A stretch of DNA of 64,000 nucleotides, from positions 186,001 to 250,000 of the forward strand of contig NZ_SMLK01000002.1 of assembly GCF_004681975.1 (NCBI RefSeq), read 5' to 3'. Position 1 is the first letter of the stretch, and the number at the start of each line of letters is the position of its first letter. Source of the DNA: Ramlibacter humi. Lineage in GTDB: Bacteria; Pseudomonadota; Gammaproteobacteria; Burkholderiales; Burkholderiaceae_C. Shown here piece by piece: positions 27,002-35,893 of this stretch. Below the pieces are notes generated by a model, which ran no database searches, was not told the DNA's origin, and worked only from the letters and a program-made list of their open reading frames with translations. A program made the position numbers and the translations under genes.

Positions 27002-28207
27002 ATGAGCAAGCAAGCCTTCATCTGCGACGCCCTGCGTACGCCTTTCGGCCGCTACGGCGGCGCGCTGTCTTCCGTGCGCACCGACGACCTGGGCGCCATC
27101 CCGATCAAGGCGCTGATGGCGCGCAACCCCAAGGCCGATTGGGCGGCCGTGGACGACGTGCTGTACGGCTGCGCCAACCAGGCCGGCGAAGACAACCGCA
27201 ACGTGGCGCGCATGGCCGCGCTGCTGGCCGGCCTGCCGATCCAGGTGCCCGGCGCCACCATCAACCGCCTGTGCGGCTCGGGCCTGGACGCCGTGGGCAG
27301 CGCCGCGCGCGCCATCAAGGCGGGAGAGGCCAGCCTGCTGATCGCCGGCGGCGTCGAGAGCATGAGCCGCGCGCCCTTCGTCATGCCCAAGGCCGAGAGC
27401 GCCTTCTCGCGCAGCAACGCGGTGTACGACACCACCATCGGCTGGCGTTTCGTCAACAAGCTGATGAGGGAGCAGTACGGCGTCGACGCCATGCCCGAGA
27501 CGGCGGAGAACGTGGCCAACGACTACAGGATCGAGCGCGAAGCGCAGGACCGCATGGCGCTGGCCTCGCAATTGAAGGCCGTGGCCGCGCAGAAGGCCGG
27601 CTTCTTCGCGAACGAGATCACGCCCGTGACCATCCCGCAGAAGAAGGGCGAGGCCATCGTCGTCGACAAGGACGAGCATCCGCGCGAAACGTCGATCGAG
27701 GCGCTCGCCAAGCTCAAGGGCGTGGTGAAGCCGGACGGCTCCGTCACCGCGGGCAACGCCAGCGGCGTGAACGACGGCGCCTGTGCATTGATCCTGGCCG
27801 ACGAAGGAGCGGCCGCGCGCCATGGCCTCACGCCGCGCGCGCGCGTGGTGGCGATGGCGACAGCCGGCGTCGCGCCGCGCATCATGGGCATGGGGCCCGC
27901 GCCGGCCACGCGCAAGGTGCTGCAGCTGGCGGGCCTGAAGATCGAGCAGATGGACGTCATCGAGCTGAACGAAGCCTTCGCCGCCCAAGGCATCGCGGTG
28001 CTTCGCGACCTGGGCTTGAAGGACGACGACGCGCGCGTGAACCCGAACGGCGGCGCCATCGCGCTGGGCCATCCGCTCGGCGCATCGGGTGCGCGCCTGG
28101 CGACCACCGCGGTCAACCAGCTGCACCGCAGCGGCGGCCGCTATGCGCTGTGCACCATGTGCATCGGCGTGGGCCAGGGCATCGCCGTCGTGCTCGAGCG
28201 CGTCTGA
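27002..28207 (+). CDS. pcaF: 3-oxoadipyl-CoA thiolase
   Basis: A 401-residue thiolase that cleaves 3-oxoadipyl-CoA to succinyl-CoA and acetyl-CoA. The acyl-accepting Cys is C91 in NRLCGSGLDA. The catalytic His lies in GGAIALGHPLGASGA and the second Cys in CTMCIGVGQG. The start motif AFICDALRTPFGRYGG is characteristic of PcaF/PaaJ. It is the third gene of the pcaIJF run. Ring-cleavage genes (pcaHG, cat) are absent from this window. Confidence 0.9.
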   Translation: MSKQAFICDALRTPFGRYGGALSSVRTDDLGAIPIKALMARNPKADWAAVDDVLYGCANQAGEDNRNVARMAALLAGLPIQVPGATINRLCGSGLDAVGSAARAIKAGEASLLIAGGVESMSRAPFVMPKAESAFSRSNAVYDTTIGWRFVNKLMREQYGVDAMPETAENVANDYRIEREAQDRMALASQLKAVAAQKAGFFANEITPVTIPQKKGEAIVVDKDEHPRETSIEALAKLKGVVKPDGSVTAGNASGVNDGACALILADEGAAARHGLTPRARVVAMATAGVAPRIMGMGPAPATRKVLQLAGLKIEQMDVIELNEAFAAQGIAVLRDLGLKDDDARVNPNGGAIALGHPLGASGARLATTAVNQLHRSGGRYALCTMCIGVGQGIAVVLERV

Positions 28208-28246
28208 CGCTGGACGCCTTCGAGGGCCGGCGCCCCGGCTGGCGGC

Positions 28247-28675
28247 TCACTCGCACTTCTCCAGCACCTTCACCACGCGGCGCGCGCCGCCGGCCACGTG
28301 CTCGGCCAGGTCGAGCCGCGCATAGCGCAGGCCGTCCAGCACCGCGATGACGTCGTCGCCGATGGTGGCGGGCATGCCGCGCAGCATGGACAGGCGGACC
28401 GGCTTGTCGTCCCAGACGGCGGTGATGAACTCCGCCACCCAGCGCGCCTGGCGCGAGCGGCCTTCCTCCACCAGCCGCAGCAGGCGGTCGAACGCCGCCA
28501 GGCCCTGCTCGGTCGCCTCGTGGGACCGCAGCTCTTCCACCATCAGCCGCGCGCGTTCCAGCAGCGTGCCTTCGTGGTCGACGTGCGCGCGGTCGCCTCG
28601 CCCGATCACCAGCTGCACCGCGTTGATGCGTTCCAGGTTGCGCTGGTGGCGCTTTTCGCGTTCGGTCACGTTCAT
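28247..28675 (-). CDS. Hypothetical helical protein (142 aa)
   Basis: A soluble, Arg/Glu/Leu-rich protein that appears wholly helical. It starts MNVTEREKRHQRNLERINAVQ. The middle contains LRLVEEGRSRQARWVAEFITAVWDD and the end is ARRVVKVLEKCE. I do not recognise the family with confidence. I chose the ATG at 28675 because the longer frame to 28837 adds Arg/Gly-rich sequence without character. It converges on pcaF (39 bp) and diverges from the serine hydrolase gene. Confidence 0.65.
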   Translation of the reverse strand: MNVTEREKRHQRNLERINAVQLVIGRGDRAHVDHEGTLLERARLMVEELRSHEATEQGLAAFDRLLRLVEEGRSRQARWVAEFITAVWDDKPVRLSMLRGMPATIGDDVIAVLDGLRYARLDLAEHVAGGARRVVKVLEKCE

Positions 28676-28817
28676 GGCGGTTCTCCTGGAAGCGATCCAT
28701 TGCGGCCCTTCCTTTGTAGGCGAACGCGACCGTGGGCCCAATGCTTCGTTTCCCGATTGACGGCCCCGCCGGCGCGGACGTAGCCTCGATGCTTCGCCGC
28801 CGAAAAAGAACAGCCCC

Positions 28818-30089
28818 ATGCAGACACCTTCCGGCACGCTCGAATTCGACGGCCAGGCCTACCTGGATGGCCGCGCCTCCGACCCCGCGGTCCTCGGCTG
28901 GATGGAAGGCACGCCGCCGCCGCCCGGCAAGCGCGTGCAGTTCGGCGTGCAGCCGACACTGGGGTTCCCGCAGATCCGCTGGTCGCTGTGCCACATGCGC
29001 GAACTGGTGCCCACGGTGAACGTGTGGCGCGGTGACGGCGGCGCCCGTGAGTTTCCGAAGGCGCTGCGCACTTCCGACGTGGAGGCGCTGCGGTTCCAGG
29101 ACATGGACGGGCGTGCGCGCGGCTGGGAGGAGTCGCTGCACGACACCTACACCGACGGCATCGTGGTGCTGCACCGCGGGCGCATCGTGTATGAGCGTTA
29201 CCTGGGCATCCTGCAGCCGCACCTGCCGCACAGCTGCTTCTCCATCACCAAGTCGTACGCGTGCACGCTCGCCGCGGCGCTGGTGCACGAAGGCGTGCTC
29301 GACGAGACGCGAACCATCCCGCACTGGCTGCCGGAGATGCGCGGCACCGCGTACGGGAACGCCACGCTGCGCCAGGTGATGGACATGCAGATCGGCGTGA
29401 AGTATTCCGAGGCCTATGCCGACAAGAGCGCCGACATCTGGGCCTACTCGCGCGCCGGGAGCCTGTTGCCGCGGCCGGCCGGCTACAGCGGCCCGGGCAA
29501 CTTCTACGAGTACCTGGTCACGCTGCAGCCCGAAGGCGCGCACGGCGAAGCCTTTGCCTACAAGACCGTCAACACCGAGGTGCTGTGCTGGGTGATGAAG
29601 CGCGCCACGGGTGTGCCGTTCGCGCGCATGCTGTCGGAAAGGCTGTGGTCGCCGCTGGGCTGCGAGCAGGACGCGTACATCACCGTCGATTCCATCGGCG
29701 TGCCCATGGGCGGCGGTGGCCTCAGCGCCAGCCTGCGCGACCTGGCACGGTTCGGCGAGTTGATGCGCCGCGGCGGCGAGTGGCACGGCCGGCAGCTGCT
29801 GCCACAAGCCGTGGTGGACGATGTGCAGCGTGGCAGCGATCCGGCGAAATTCGCCAAGGCGGGGTACTCGCTGCTGGCCGGTTACTCGTACCGTAGCATG
29901 TGGTGGGTGTCGCACAACGAGCTGGATGCGTTCGAAGGCCGCGGCATCCACGGCCAGCGGCTGTACGTCGCGCCCGGGGCCGAGATGGTGGTGGCGCGCT
30001 TCGGCTCGCATCCCGTCGCGTCCAGCGCCGCCAACGACCCGATCACGTTGCCGCAGCTGCTGGCGCTCGGGCGCATGCTGAAGGGATGA
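28818..30089 (+). CDS. Beta-lactamase-fold serine hydrolase (class C-like)
   Basis: A 423-residue protein with the nucleophile motif S142-I-T-K145 in CFSITKSYACTLAAALV and a later YKTVNTEVLCWVMKRATG. This resembles the Tyr-containing motif of 6-aminohexanoate-dimer hydrolase (NylB)-type enzymes and esterases. GGGGLSASLRDLARFGELM is also typical. No signal peptide is evident, so it is probably cytoplasmic. The substrate could be an ester, amide or oligomer. A true beta-lactamase role is unlikely because secretion signals are missing. Confidence 0.8.
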   Translation: MQTPSGTLEFDGQAYLDGRASDPAVLGWMEGTPPPPGKRVQFGVQPTLGFPQIRWSLCHMRELVPTVNVWRGDGGAREFPKALRTSDVEALRFQDMDGRARGWEESLHDTYTDGIVVLHRGRIVYERYLGILQPHLPHSCFSITKSYACTLAAALVHEGVLDETRTIPHWLPEMRGTAYGNATLRQVMDMQIGVKYSEAYADKSADIWAYSRAGSLLPRPAGYSGPGNFYEYLVTLQPEGAHGEAFAYKTVNTEVLCWVMKRATGVPFARMLSERLWSPLGCEQDAYITVDSIGVPMGGGGLSASLRDLARFGELMRRGGEWHGRQLLPQAVVDDVQRGSDPAKFAKAGYSLLAGYSYRSMWWVSHNELDAFEGRGIHGQRLYVAPGAEMVVARFGSHPVASSAANDPITLPQLLALGRMLKG

Positions 30090-30129
30090 CGCGGTGCTGG
30101 CGGAGCGCTGAGGCGACAATACCGCCGCC

Positions 30130-30888
30130 TTGTCGTTCCCGCTCATCACCGATCCCGGCTTCTACGCCGTCGCCATTCCCGCTGTCCTGCTGCTGGGCAT
30201 CAGCAAGAGCGGCTTCGGCGCGGGCTTCGGCTCGCTGGCCGTGCCGCTGATGGCGCTGGCCGTCAGCGTGCCGCAGGCCGCGGCCATCCTGATGCCCGTG
30301 CTGTTCGTGATGGACGTGCTGGGACTGCATGCATGGCGTGGGCACTTCGACTGGAAGCTGATCCGCTTCCTGATCCCATTCGGGTTGCTCGGCACCGTGG
30401 TCGGCACCTTGCTGTTCAAGGCGCTGGATTCGCACCTGGTGGCCGGCATCGTTGGCATCTTCACGCTGGTGTTCCTGGCGCAGCGCGTGCTGTTCCCGCC
30501 GCGGCCCGACAGCCCCGAGCCGCCCAGGTGGCTGGGCGCGCTGCTCACCACCATATCGGGTTTCACCAGCTTCATCTCGCACGCGGGCGGGCCGCCGGTC
30601 AACGCCTACGTGATCCCGCTGCGGCTGGCGCCGACGGTGTTCACCGCCACGATGGCCGTGTTCTTCTTCGTGGTGAACCTGAGCAAATGGATCCCGTACG
30701 CCTGGCTGGGGCTGCTGGACATCCGCAACATGGCCACCTCGGTGGCGCTGCTGCCTTTCGCGCCCGTCGGCGTGCTGGTGGGCGTGAGGCTGGCCAAGCG
30801 CATCCAGCCGGCGCTGTTCTACCGGCTGGTGTACCTGGGCATGCTGCTGACCGGCGTGAAGCTGGTCTGGGACGGCTTCATCGCCTGA
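30130..30888 (+). CDS. Sulfite exporter TauE/SafE family membrane protein
   Basis: A 252-residue protein with about eight hydrophobic helices in two repeats. The first repeat has LLLGISKSGFGAGFGSLAVPLMAL. The second has GFTSFISHAGGPPVNAYVIPLR, which matches the family signature. It would move a sulfur or carboxylate anion across the inner membrane; the substrate is unknown. The best start is a TTG at 30130; no ATG upstream of the first helix is in frame. It ends 6 bp before the kefB stop, convergently. Confidence 0.82.
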   Translation: MSFPLITDPGFYAVAIPAVLLLGISKSGFGAGFGSLAVPLMALAVSVPQAAAILMPVLFVMDVLGLHAWRGHFDWKLIRFLIPFGLLGTVVGTLLFKALDSHLVAGIVGIFTLVFLAQRVLFPPRPDSPEPPRWLGALLTTISGFTSFISHAGGPPVNAYVIPLRLAPTVFTATMAVFFFVVNLSKWIPYAWLGLLDIRNMATSVALLPFAPVGVLVGVRLAKRIQPALFYRLVYLGMLLTGVKLVWDGFIA

Positions 30889-30894
30889 GCGCGA

Positions 30895-32748
30895 TCAGGT
30901 GTCGCGCTCGGCGCCTTCCCAGCCGGGCGTGCGGTCCTGGCCCGCGCGGCGGCGCGCGGCCGCTTCCTCGCGTTCGCGCGCCATCTGTTCTTCCAGCTGC
31001 TGGCGGCCCTGCTTCACCACCGCGATCAGCTTGCTGCGGTCGCGGTAGTACGGGTGCATGCGCTCGAACAGTTCGATGTTGTGGCGGCGGAAGCGCATGG
31101 CCACGCCGCGCGCCTCGGAAGGCGTCTGGCCCAGCAGCTCCAGCACGCTGCGAGCGCTGCGCAGGCTGGCTTCGAACAGCTCGCGCTCCACGTTAGTGAC
31201 GCCGCGGTCGCGCAGCTGGTTCCAGTGCGTGACGTCGCGCGCCCGCACCACCAATTGCAGGTGCGCGAAGTGCTCGCGCGCCAGGTCGACGATGCGCAGC
31301 GACTGCTCGGTGTCGTCCACCGCCACCACCAGCACCTTGGCCGTGCCGGCGCCGGCGATGCGCAGCAGGTCCAGCCGGGTGGCGTCGCCGTAGAAGACCT
31401 TGTAGCCGAACGAGCGCGCGGCCTCGATCATGTCGGCGTCGTGGTCCAGCACCGTGGCCGGCACGCCCTGCGCGTTGAGCAGGCGGCCCATGATCTGGCC
31501 GTAGCGGCCGAAGCCCGCGATGATGACCGGCGCGTGCTGCTGCTCGCTGATCACCTCCGGCTCGTTGGCGCGCGACCTGGTGAAGCGCGAGAGCACGAAG
31601 CGGTCCACCGCCACCAGCAGCAGCGGCGACAGCAGCATCGACACCGCCACCGCGCCGACCAGCAGCGAGGCGATGGCGGGCGAGAACACGTTGTTGCCCG
31701 CGGCCGCCTGGAACACGACGAAGGCGAACTCGCCGCCTTGCGCCAGCAGCAGCGTGAACACCGGGCGGTCCTGCCGCTCCAGCCCCATGCCCCTGGCCAG
31801 GAACCAGATCACCACCGACTTGAGCAGCAGGAAGCCGATGACGATGGCGGCCATCAGCAGCGGCTGCTTCATCAGCACGCCGAAGTCGATGCTCATGCCC
31901 ACCGCGATGAAGAACAGGCCGAGCAGCAGGCCCTTGAACGGCTCGATGTCGGTTTCCAGCTCGCGCCGGTACTCGCTTTCCGCCAGCAGCACGCCGGCGA
32001 GGAAGGCGCCCAGCGCCATCGACAGGCCCACCAGCTGCATCAGCGCGGCGATGGCCACCACCAGCAGCAGCGAAGCCGCGGTGAAGATCTCCGGCGTGCG
32101 GCTGCGCGCGATCCAGCGCAGCGTGGGCCGCAGCAGCAGGCGGCCGCCCAGCACGATGGCGGCGATCACGCCGACGATCTTCGCGCCCTGCAGCCAGGCG
32201 CCGTCGCCCGCGTTGGCGTCCGTGGTGCCGCCCAGCAGCGGCAGCAGCGCGAGGATGGGGATGGCCGCGACGTCCTGGAACAGCAGGATGGCGAAGCCGG
32301 CCTGGCCGCTGGTGGTGGGCAGCAGGTTGCGCTCGCCCATCACCTGCAGCGCGATGGCGGTGGACGAGAGCGCCAGGCCCAGCGCGGCGACGAGGCTGAT
32401 GCGCCAGCCCACGCCGGCCAGCACGCCCGCGACGAACAGCACGGCGGTGCACCCGGCGACCTGCGCGCCGCCCCAGCCGAAGATCGGCCGGCGCAGGCTC
32501 CACAGCCGCTTGGGCTCCAGCTCCAGGCCGACCAGGAACAGCATCAGCACCACGCCGAACTCGGCGAAGTGCAGCGTCTCCTCCGCGTCGCGCACCAGCC
32601 CCAGGCCCCAGGGCCCGATGACGATGCCGGCGGCGAGGTAGCCGATGATCGAGCCGAGCCCCAGCGCGCGCGACAGCGGCACCACGATCACGGCCGCGGC
32701 CAGGTAGGTCAGGCTGCCGGTCAGCCAGGCGGGTACCTGCTCCGTCAC
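30895..32748 (-). CDS. kefB: Cation:proton antiporter with RCK domain, KefB/KefC type
   Basis: A 617-residue inner-membrane protein. About 12 membrane helices of the CPA2 Na+/H+ exchanger fold occupy residues 1-385 (GLALSSTAIALQVMGERN and LLLAQGGEFAFVVFQ are typical). A cytosolic RCK/TrkA-N domain with the nucleotide motif IIAGFGRYGQIMGRLL follows from about residue 400, then a charged tail. It probably mediates glutathione- or nucleotide-gated K+ efflux in exchange for H+. I chose the GTG at 32748, which overlaps the preceding kefF stop as GTGA. The much longer upstream frame is a shadow of kefF. Confidence 0.88.
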   Translation of the reverse strand: MTEQVPAWLTGSLTYLAAAVIVVPLSRALGLGSIIGYLAAGIVIGPWGLGLVRDAEETLHFAEFGVVLMLFLVGLELEPKRLWSLRRPIFGWGGAQVAGCTAVLFVAGVLAGVGWRISLVAALGLALSSTAIALQVMGERNLLPTTSGQAGFAILLFQDVAAIPILALLPLLGGTTDANAGDGAWLQGAKIVGVIAAIVLGGRLLLRPTLRWIARSRTPEIFTAASLLLVVAIAALMQLVGLSMALGAFLAGVLLAESEYRRELETDIEPFKGLLLGLFFIAVGMSIDFGVLMKQPLLMAAIVIGFLLLKSVVIWFLARGMGLERQDRPVFTLLLAQGGEFAFVVFQAAAGNNVFSPAIASLLVGAVAVSMLLSPLLLVAVDRFVLSRFTRSRANEPEVISEQQHAPVIIAGFGRYGQIMGRLLNAQGVPATVLDHDADMIEAARSFGYKVFYGDATRLDLLRIAGAGTAKVLVVAVDDTEQSLRIVDLAREHFAHLQLVVRARDVTHWNQLRDRGVTNVERELFEASLRSARSVLELLGQTPSEARGVAMRFRRHNIELFERMHPYYRDRSKLIAVVKQGRQQLEEQMAREREEAAARRRAGQDRTPGWEGAERDT

Positions 32749-33383
32749 GCTTGCTCCTTCACGGTCTGCGGGCGGTCCGTCAGCGGCACTTCGCAGGCGG
32801 GGCAGCTTTCCAGTTGTTCCATCTCGGGCCAGTCGGGGTAGGTGTTCAGGCGCGCGGCGAAGACTTCGGTGTGCGCGGCGATCTGCTCGCGCTTCGCGCG
32901 GTGCGCGCCGTGCATCAGCAGCGGCGGCAGGAAGCGCATGCCGCACAGCGCGGCGGTCTGCTCGTAGGGCGGCAGGAAGGCGTCGAAGAAATAGCGGTTG
33001 TAGCCACGCGGGTGGTACGAGTCTTCCGGACCGCCGGTGGAAGCCACCAGCCACAGGTCCTTGCCCGAGAGAGCGGTGCCTTTGTGCCCGTAGGCCCAGC
33101 CGTGCGTCAGCACCTCGTCCAGCCACAGCTTCATCAGCGGCGGCATGGAGTACCACTGGATGGGGTGCAGCAGCACGATGAGCTGCGCGGCCGCCGCGTG
33201 GGCCTGCTCGGCGGCCACGTCGATGTCGTAGTCGGGGTACTCGCCGTAGAGATCGCGCACCCGGACGCCGGGCGTGCCGCGCGCCGCTTCGACGAGGCGG
33301 CGGTTCACCCGGGACTCGCGCCAGTTGGGATGGGCGGCCAGCACATAGATGCTGGATTCGCCGCCGGGGACATGCTCAACCAT
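32745..33383 (-). CDS. kefF: NAD(P)H:quinone oxidoreductase-like flavodoxin, KefF type
   Basis: A flavodoxin-fold protein of about 212 residues: YVLAAHPNWRESRVNRRLVEAA, HPIQWYSMPPLMKLWLDEVLTHGWAYG and VASTGGPEDSYHPRGYNR are KefF/MdaB/YheR signatures. KefF is the cytoplasmic ancillary subunit that activates Kef K+ efflux. The translational overlap with the antiporter gene fits that. The end carries CPACEVPL, a short Cys pair not typical of KefF. The start could be the ATG at 33383 or 33395; neither has a strong ribosome-binding site. Confidence 0.85.
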   Translation of the reverse strand: MVEHVPGGESSIYVLAAHPNWRESRVNRRLVEAARGTPGVRVRDLYGEYPDYDIDVAAEQAHAAAAQLIVLLHPIQWYSMPPLMKLWLDEVLTHGWAYGHKGTALSGKDLWLVASTGGPEDSYHPRGYNRYFFDAFLPPYEQTAALCGMRFLPPLLMHGAHRAKREQIAAHTEVFAARLNTYPDWPEMEQLESCPACEVPLTDRPQTVKEQA

Positions 33384-33442
33384 GCCCGGTAACATAGCGC
33401 AAATGGGCCGTAGCGCGGCCCGCTTCCACCTGGAGGTGCTTC

Positions 33443-34060
33443 ATGCCGGTCGTGGTCGTTGCCAATCCGAAAGGCGGCGTCGGGAAATCCACCCTCGCCA
33501 CCAACGTCGCAGGCTACTACGCCAGCCGCGGGCATGCGGTGATGCTGGGCGATGCCGACCGGCAGCAGTCCAGCCGGCTGTGGCTGAACCTGCGTCCCGC
33601 CGGCGCGCCGGCCATCCAGGGCTGGGAGATCGGCGAAGGGCAGGTGGCCAAGCCGCCGAAAGGCGTGACGCACGTGGTGCTGGACACGCCGGCGGGGCTG
33701 CACGGCAAGGCGCTGCGCGAACTGCTCAAACCCGCCGACAAGGTGATCGTGCCGCTGGCGCCCAGCGTGTTCGACATCTTCGCCACGCGCGCTTTCCTGG
33801 ACGAGCTGGCCGAGTACCGCAAGGCAGCCAACCTGAAGGTGGGCATCGTCGGCATGCGGGTGGACAGCCGCACGCTGGCGGCCGACCAGCTGCAGGCCTT
33901 CGTCAAGGGCCTCGGCCTGCCGGTGCTCGGCGAGCTGCGGCCGACCCAGAACTACGTGCACCTGGCCGCGCGCGGCCTCACGGTGTTCGACGTGGCGCCC
34001 GGCCGGGTGGAACGCGACCTGGCGCAATGGGCGCCGATTTGTCGCTGGCTGGACAGCTGA
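33443..34060 (+). CDS. ParA/MinD-family P-loop ATPase
   Basis: A 205-residue deviant Walker-A ATPase (KGGVGKST, residues 10-17) with the Walker B-like HVVLDTPAGLHG. It is short for chromosomal ParA, has no DNA-binding N-terminal extension, and no parB or parS-like partner is nearby, so chromosome segregation is not implied. Orphans of this size often position other protein complexes. It starts 48-60 bp from the divergent kefF start. The downstream MaoC gene is only 29 bp away. Confidence 0.85.
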   Translation: MPVVVVANPKGGVGKSTLATNVAGYYASRGHAVMLGDADRQQSSRLWLNLRPAGAPAIQGWEIGEGQVAKPPKGVTHVVLDTPAGLHGKALRELLKPADKVIVPLAPSVFDIFATRAFLDELAEYRKAANLKVGIVGMRVDSRTLAADQLQAFVKGLGLPVLGELRPTQNYVHLAARGLTVFDVAPGRVERDLAQWAPICRWLDS

Positions 34061-34089
34061 GCCACACCGCGCGCCACTACAGTGGCGGC

Positions 34090-34545
34090 ATGAAAACCTT
34101 CGAGCGCCTGGCCGACCTGGCCGCCCTCACCGGCCAGGAAGTGGCCGTTGGGGACTGGATCACCATCACCCAGGAGCAGGTGAACCTGTTCGCGCAGGCG
34201 ACCGGCGACCACCAGTGGATCCACGTCGACGTGGAGAAGGCCAAGGCCGGGCCGTTCGGCGCGCCCATCGCGCACGGCTTCCTCACGCTGTCGCTGCTGC
34301 CGAGGATCTTCGAGAGCGCCATCGAGGTGCGCGAAGCGAGGATGGGCGTGAACTACGGGCTGAACAAGGTGCGCTTCACCGCGCCCGTGCCGGTGGGCGG
34401 CCGCGTGCGCGGCCGCATGACGCTGCTGGCCTGCGAGCCCATCGAGCCCAACGGCATGCAGATGACCTGGAAGGTGGTGGTCGAGCTGGAAGGCTCGGAC
34501 AAGCCGGCCTGCGTGGCCGAGTCGGTGGGCCGGCGCTACGCCTGA
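34090..34545 (+). CDS. MaoC family (R)-specific enoyl-CoA hydratase-like protein
   Basis: A 151-residue hot-dog-fold protein. The catalytic D40-x4-H45 motif in ATGDHQWIHVD is intact, and PFGAPIAHGFLTLSLLP follows. It would hydrate trans-2-enoyl-CoA to (R)-3-hydroxyacyl-CoA, as in polyhydroxyalkanoate precursor supply or lipid metabolism. The length fits single-domain MaoC proteins similar to Rv0130. A terminator follows immediately. Confidence 0.87.
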   Translation: MKTFERLADLAALTGQEVAVGDWITITQEQVNLFAQATGDHQWIHVDVEKAKAGPFGAPIAHGFLTLSLLPRIFESAIEVREARMGVNYGLNKVRFTAPVPVGGRVRGRMTLLACEPIEPNGMQMTWKVVVELEGSDKPACVAESVGRRYA

Positions 34546-34546
34546 C

Positions 34547-34580
34547 AAAAAAAGCCCGCGCATCGCGCGGGCTGAAAAAG
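34547..34580. terminator. Rho-independent terminator after the MaoC gene
   Basis: A G/C hairpin AGCCCGCG / CGCGGGCT with a short loop at 34553-34573, preceded by seven A and followed by an A-rich run. With A-runs on both sides it is more efficient on the minus strand, but its position fits the end of the MaoC gene. From here to 34705 I see no gene. Confidence 0.6.
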
Positions 34581-34705
34581 GAGTGTTCGACAGGCCGGCC
34601 CCGTTGGGGGCCGGATGGCGCCGAACCTTCTAGATGGCCCACCGCGCGGGGGCTTTCAAGCTGGTCCGCCCGCAACCGCCCATTGCAGTGGTGACCGCGT
34701 GCGGC

Positions 34706-35176
34706 TCAGGCGAAGCCGTTCTGCCGCCAGGCCTCGAACACCGTCACCGCCACGGCGTTCGACAGGTTGAGGCTTCGCTGGCCTTCGCGCATCGGCAGGC
34801 GCAGGCGCTGTTCCGCGGGAAAGGTCTCGCGCAACTCCGGCGCCAGGCCGCGCGTCTCGGCGCCGAACACCAGCCAGTCGCCGGCGCGGAAGGCGACGTC
34901 GTGCACCCGGCGGCTTCCGTGCGTGGTCAGCGCGAACAGGCGATCCGGTGCGGGCCGCGCGTCGGCCAGGAAGGTGGCCCAGTCGCGGTGCCGCCGCACT
35001 TCGGCGTACTCGTGGTAGTCCAGCCCGGCGCGTCGCAGCAGCTTGTCGTCCATGGAGAAGCCGAGAGGCTCCACCAGGTGCAGCGTGCAGCCGGTGTTGG
35101 CGGCCAGGCGGATGACGTTGCCGGTGTTCGGCGGGATCTCGGGTTCGACCAGGACGATGTGGAACATGGGTGTCAT
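34706..35176 (-). CDS. trmL: tRNA (cytidine/uridine-2'-O-)-methyltransferase TrmL
   Basis: A 156-residue SPOUT-class enzyme that methylates the wobble ribose of tRNA-Leu. It has the family opening FHIVLVEPEIPPNTGNVIRLAANTG, the DYHEYAEV block and the knot region RLPMREGQRSLNLSNAVAV. The ATG at 35176 overlaps the comF stop by 4 bp (ATGA); an alternative ATG is at 35167. Confidence 0.93.
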   Translation of the reverse strand: MTPMFHIVLVEPEIPPNTGNVIRLAANTGCTLHLVEPLGFSMDDKLLRRAGLDYHEYAEVRRHRDWATFLADARPAPDRLFALTTHGSRRVHDVAFRAGDWLVFGAETRGLAPELRETFPAEQRLRLPMREGQRSLNLSNAVAVTVFEAWRQNGFA

Positions 35177-35874
35177 TGTTCCTCGGTGCGGGCGAACACC
35201 GCGGCTTCGACGCGCGCCGCACCGGCCTGGCGCAGCGCGGCGGCCAGCGCGAACAGCGAGGCGCCGCTGGTCATGACGTCGTCGACCAGCAGCAGGTGGG
35301 CGCCGCGCGCGCGAGCCGCCTGCAGCGGTTCGGCCGCGAAGGCTCCGCGCAGGTTGGCCAGGCGATCGGCGCGTTCCAGCTGCGCCTGCGCGGGCGTGTC
35401 GCGCAAGCGGGTGGCGAGCTGCGCTTGCACTTTCGCGGGGGACAGCCGCCGCGCGATCTCGTGCGCCTGGTTGAAGCCGCGCTGTGCCAGGCGTTCGCGC
35501 GACAGCGGCATGGGCACGAGGGCGTCGGCGCGCGAGACGGCTTGCGCCACACCGGGCGCGTCGAGCATCCGGTCCGCGAAGGTGTGGGCCCAGCCCGCCT
35601 CGCCGCCGAACTTGAAGCGGCCGACGAGCGCGGCCCACGGGTAGCCGTAGCTCACGGCCGCGAAGCAGGCATCCAGCGGCGGCGGTTCCAGCGTGCAGCG
35701 GCCGCATGTCGCCGTGCCGGCGGGTAGCGCGAGCGCACAGCGTGCGCAGCGGTGCATGGGCGCGGCGAAGCGCGCGAGGCACGCTTCGCACACCGGCCGC
35801 GCGGGCCAGGCGCGGCACACCTCGCACTGGGCGGGCGTGGCGGCCGAGGCGCGGCGCAGGAGTTCGGCGAGCAT
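35173..35874 (-). CDS. comF: ComF family phosphoribosyltransferase-like protein
   Basis: A 233-residue protein with an N-terminal four-cysteine zinc-binding region (CEVC, CEAC, then CARC, CGRC) and a C-terminal PRPP-type loop LLLVDDVMTSGASLFA. The GFNQAHEIARRL block is characteristic. In naturally competent bacteria ComF helps DNA uptake or processing; in others its role is unclear. It overlaps trmL and diverges from a methyltransferase gene 19 bp away. Confidence 0.9.
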   Translation of the reverse strand: MLAELLRRASAATPAQCEVCRAWPARPVCEACLARFAAPMHRCARCALALPAGTATCGRCTLEPPPLDACFAAVSYGYPWAALVGRFKFGGEAGWAHTFADRMLDAPGVAQAVSRADALVPMPLSRERLAQRGFNQAHEIARRLSPAKVQAQLATRLRDTPAQAQLERADRLANLRGAFAAEPLQAARARGAHLLLVDDVMTSGASLFALAAALRQAGAARVEAAVFARTEEQ

Positions 35875-35893
35875 CGGCCCAATATACTTTCCT

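Noticed and set aside
31054-32841. Plus-strand frame opposite kefB
   Set aside because: Gln/His/Arg-rich with no fold; kefB on the other strand has clear membrane helices and a TrkA-N motif.
33443-34060. Chromosome partition locus (parA)
   Set aside because: The ATPase is an orphan without parB, parS-like sites or gidAB neighbours.
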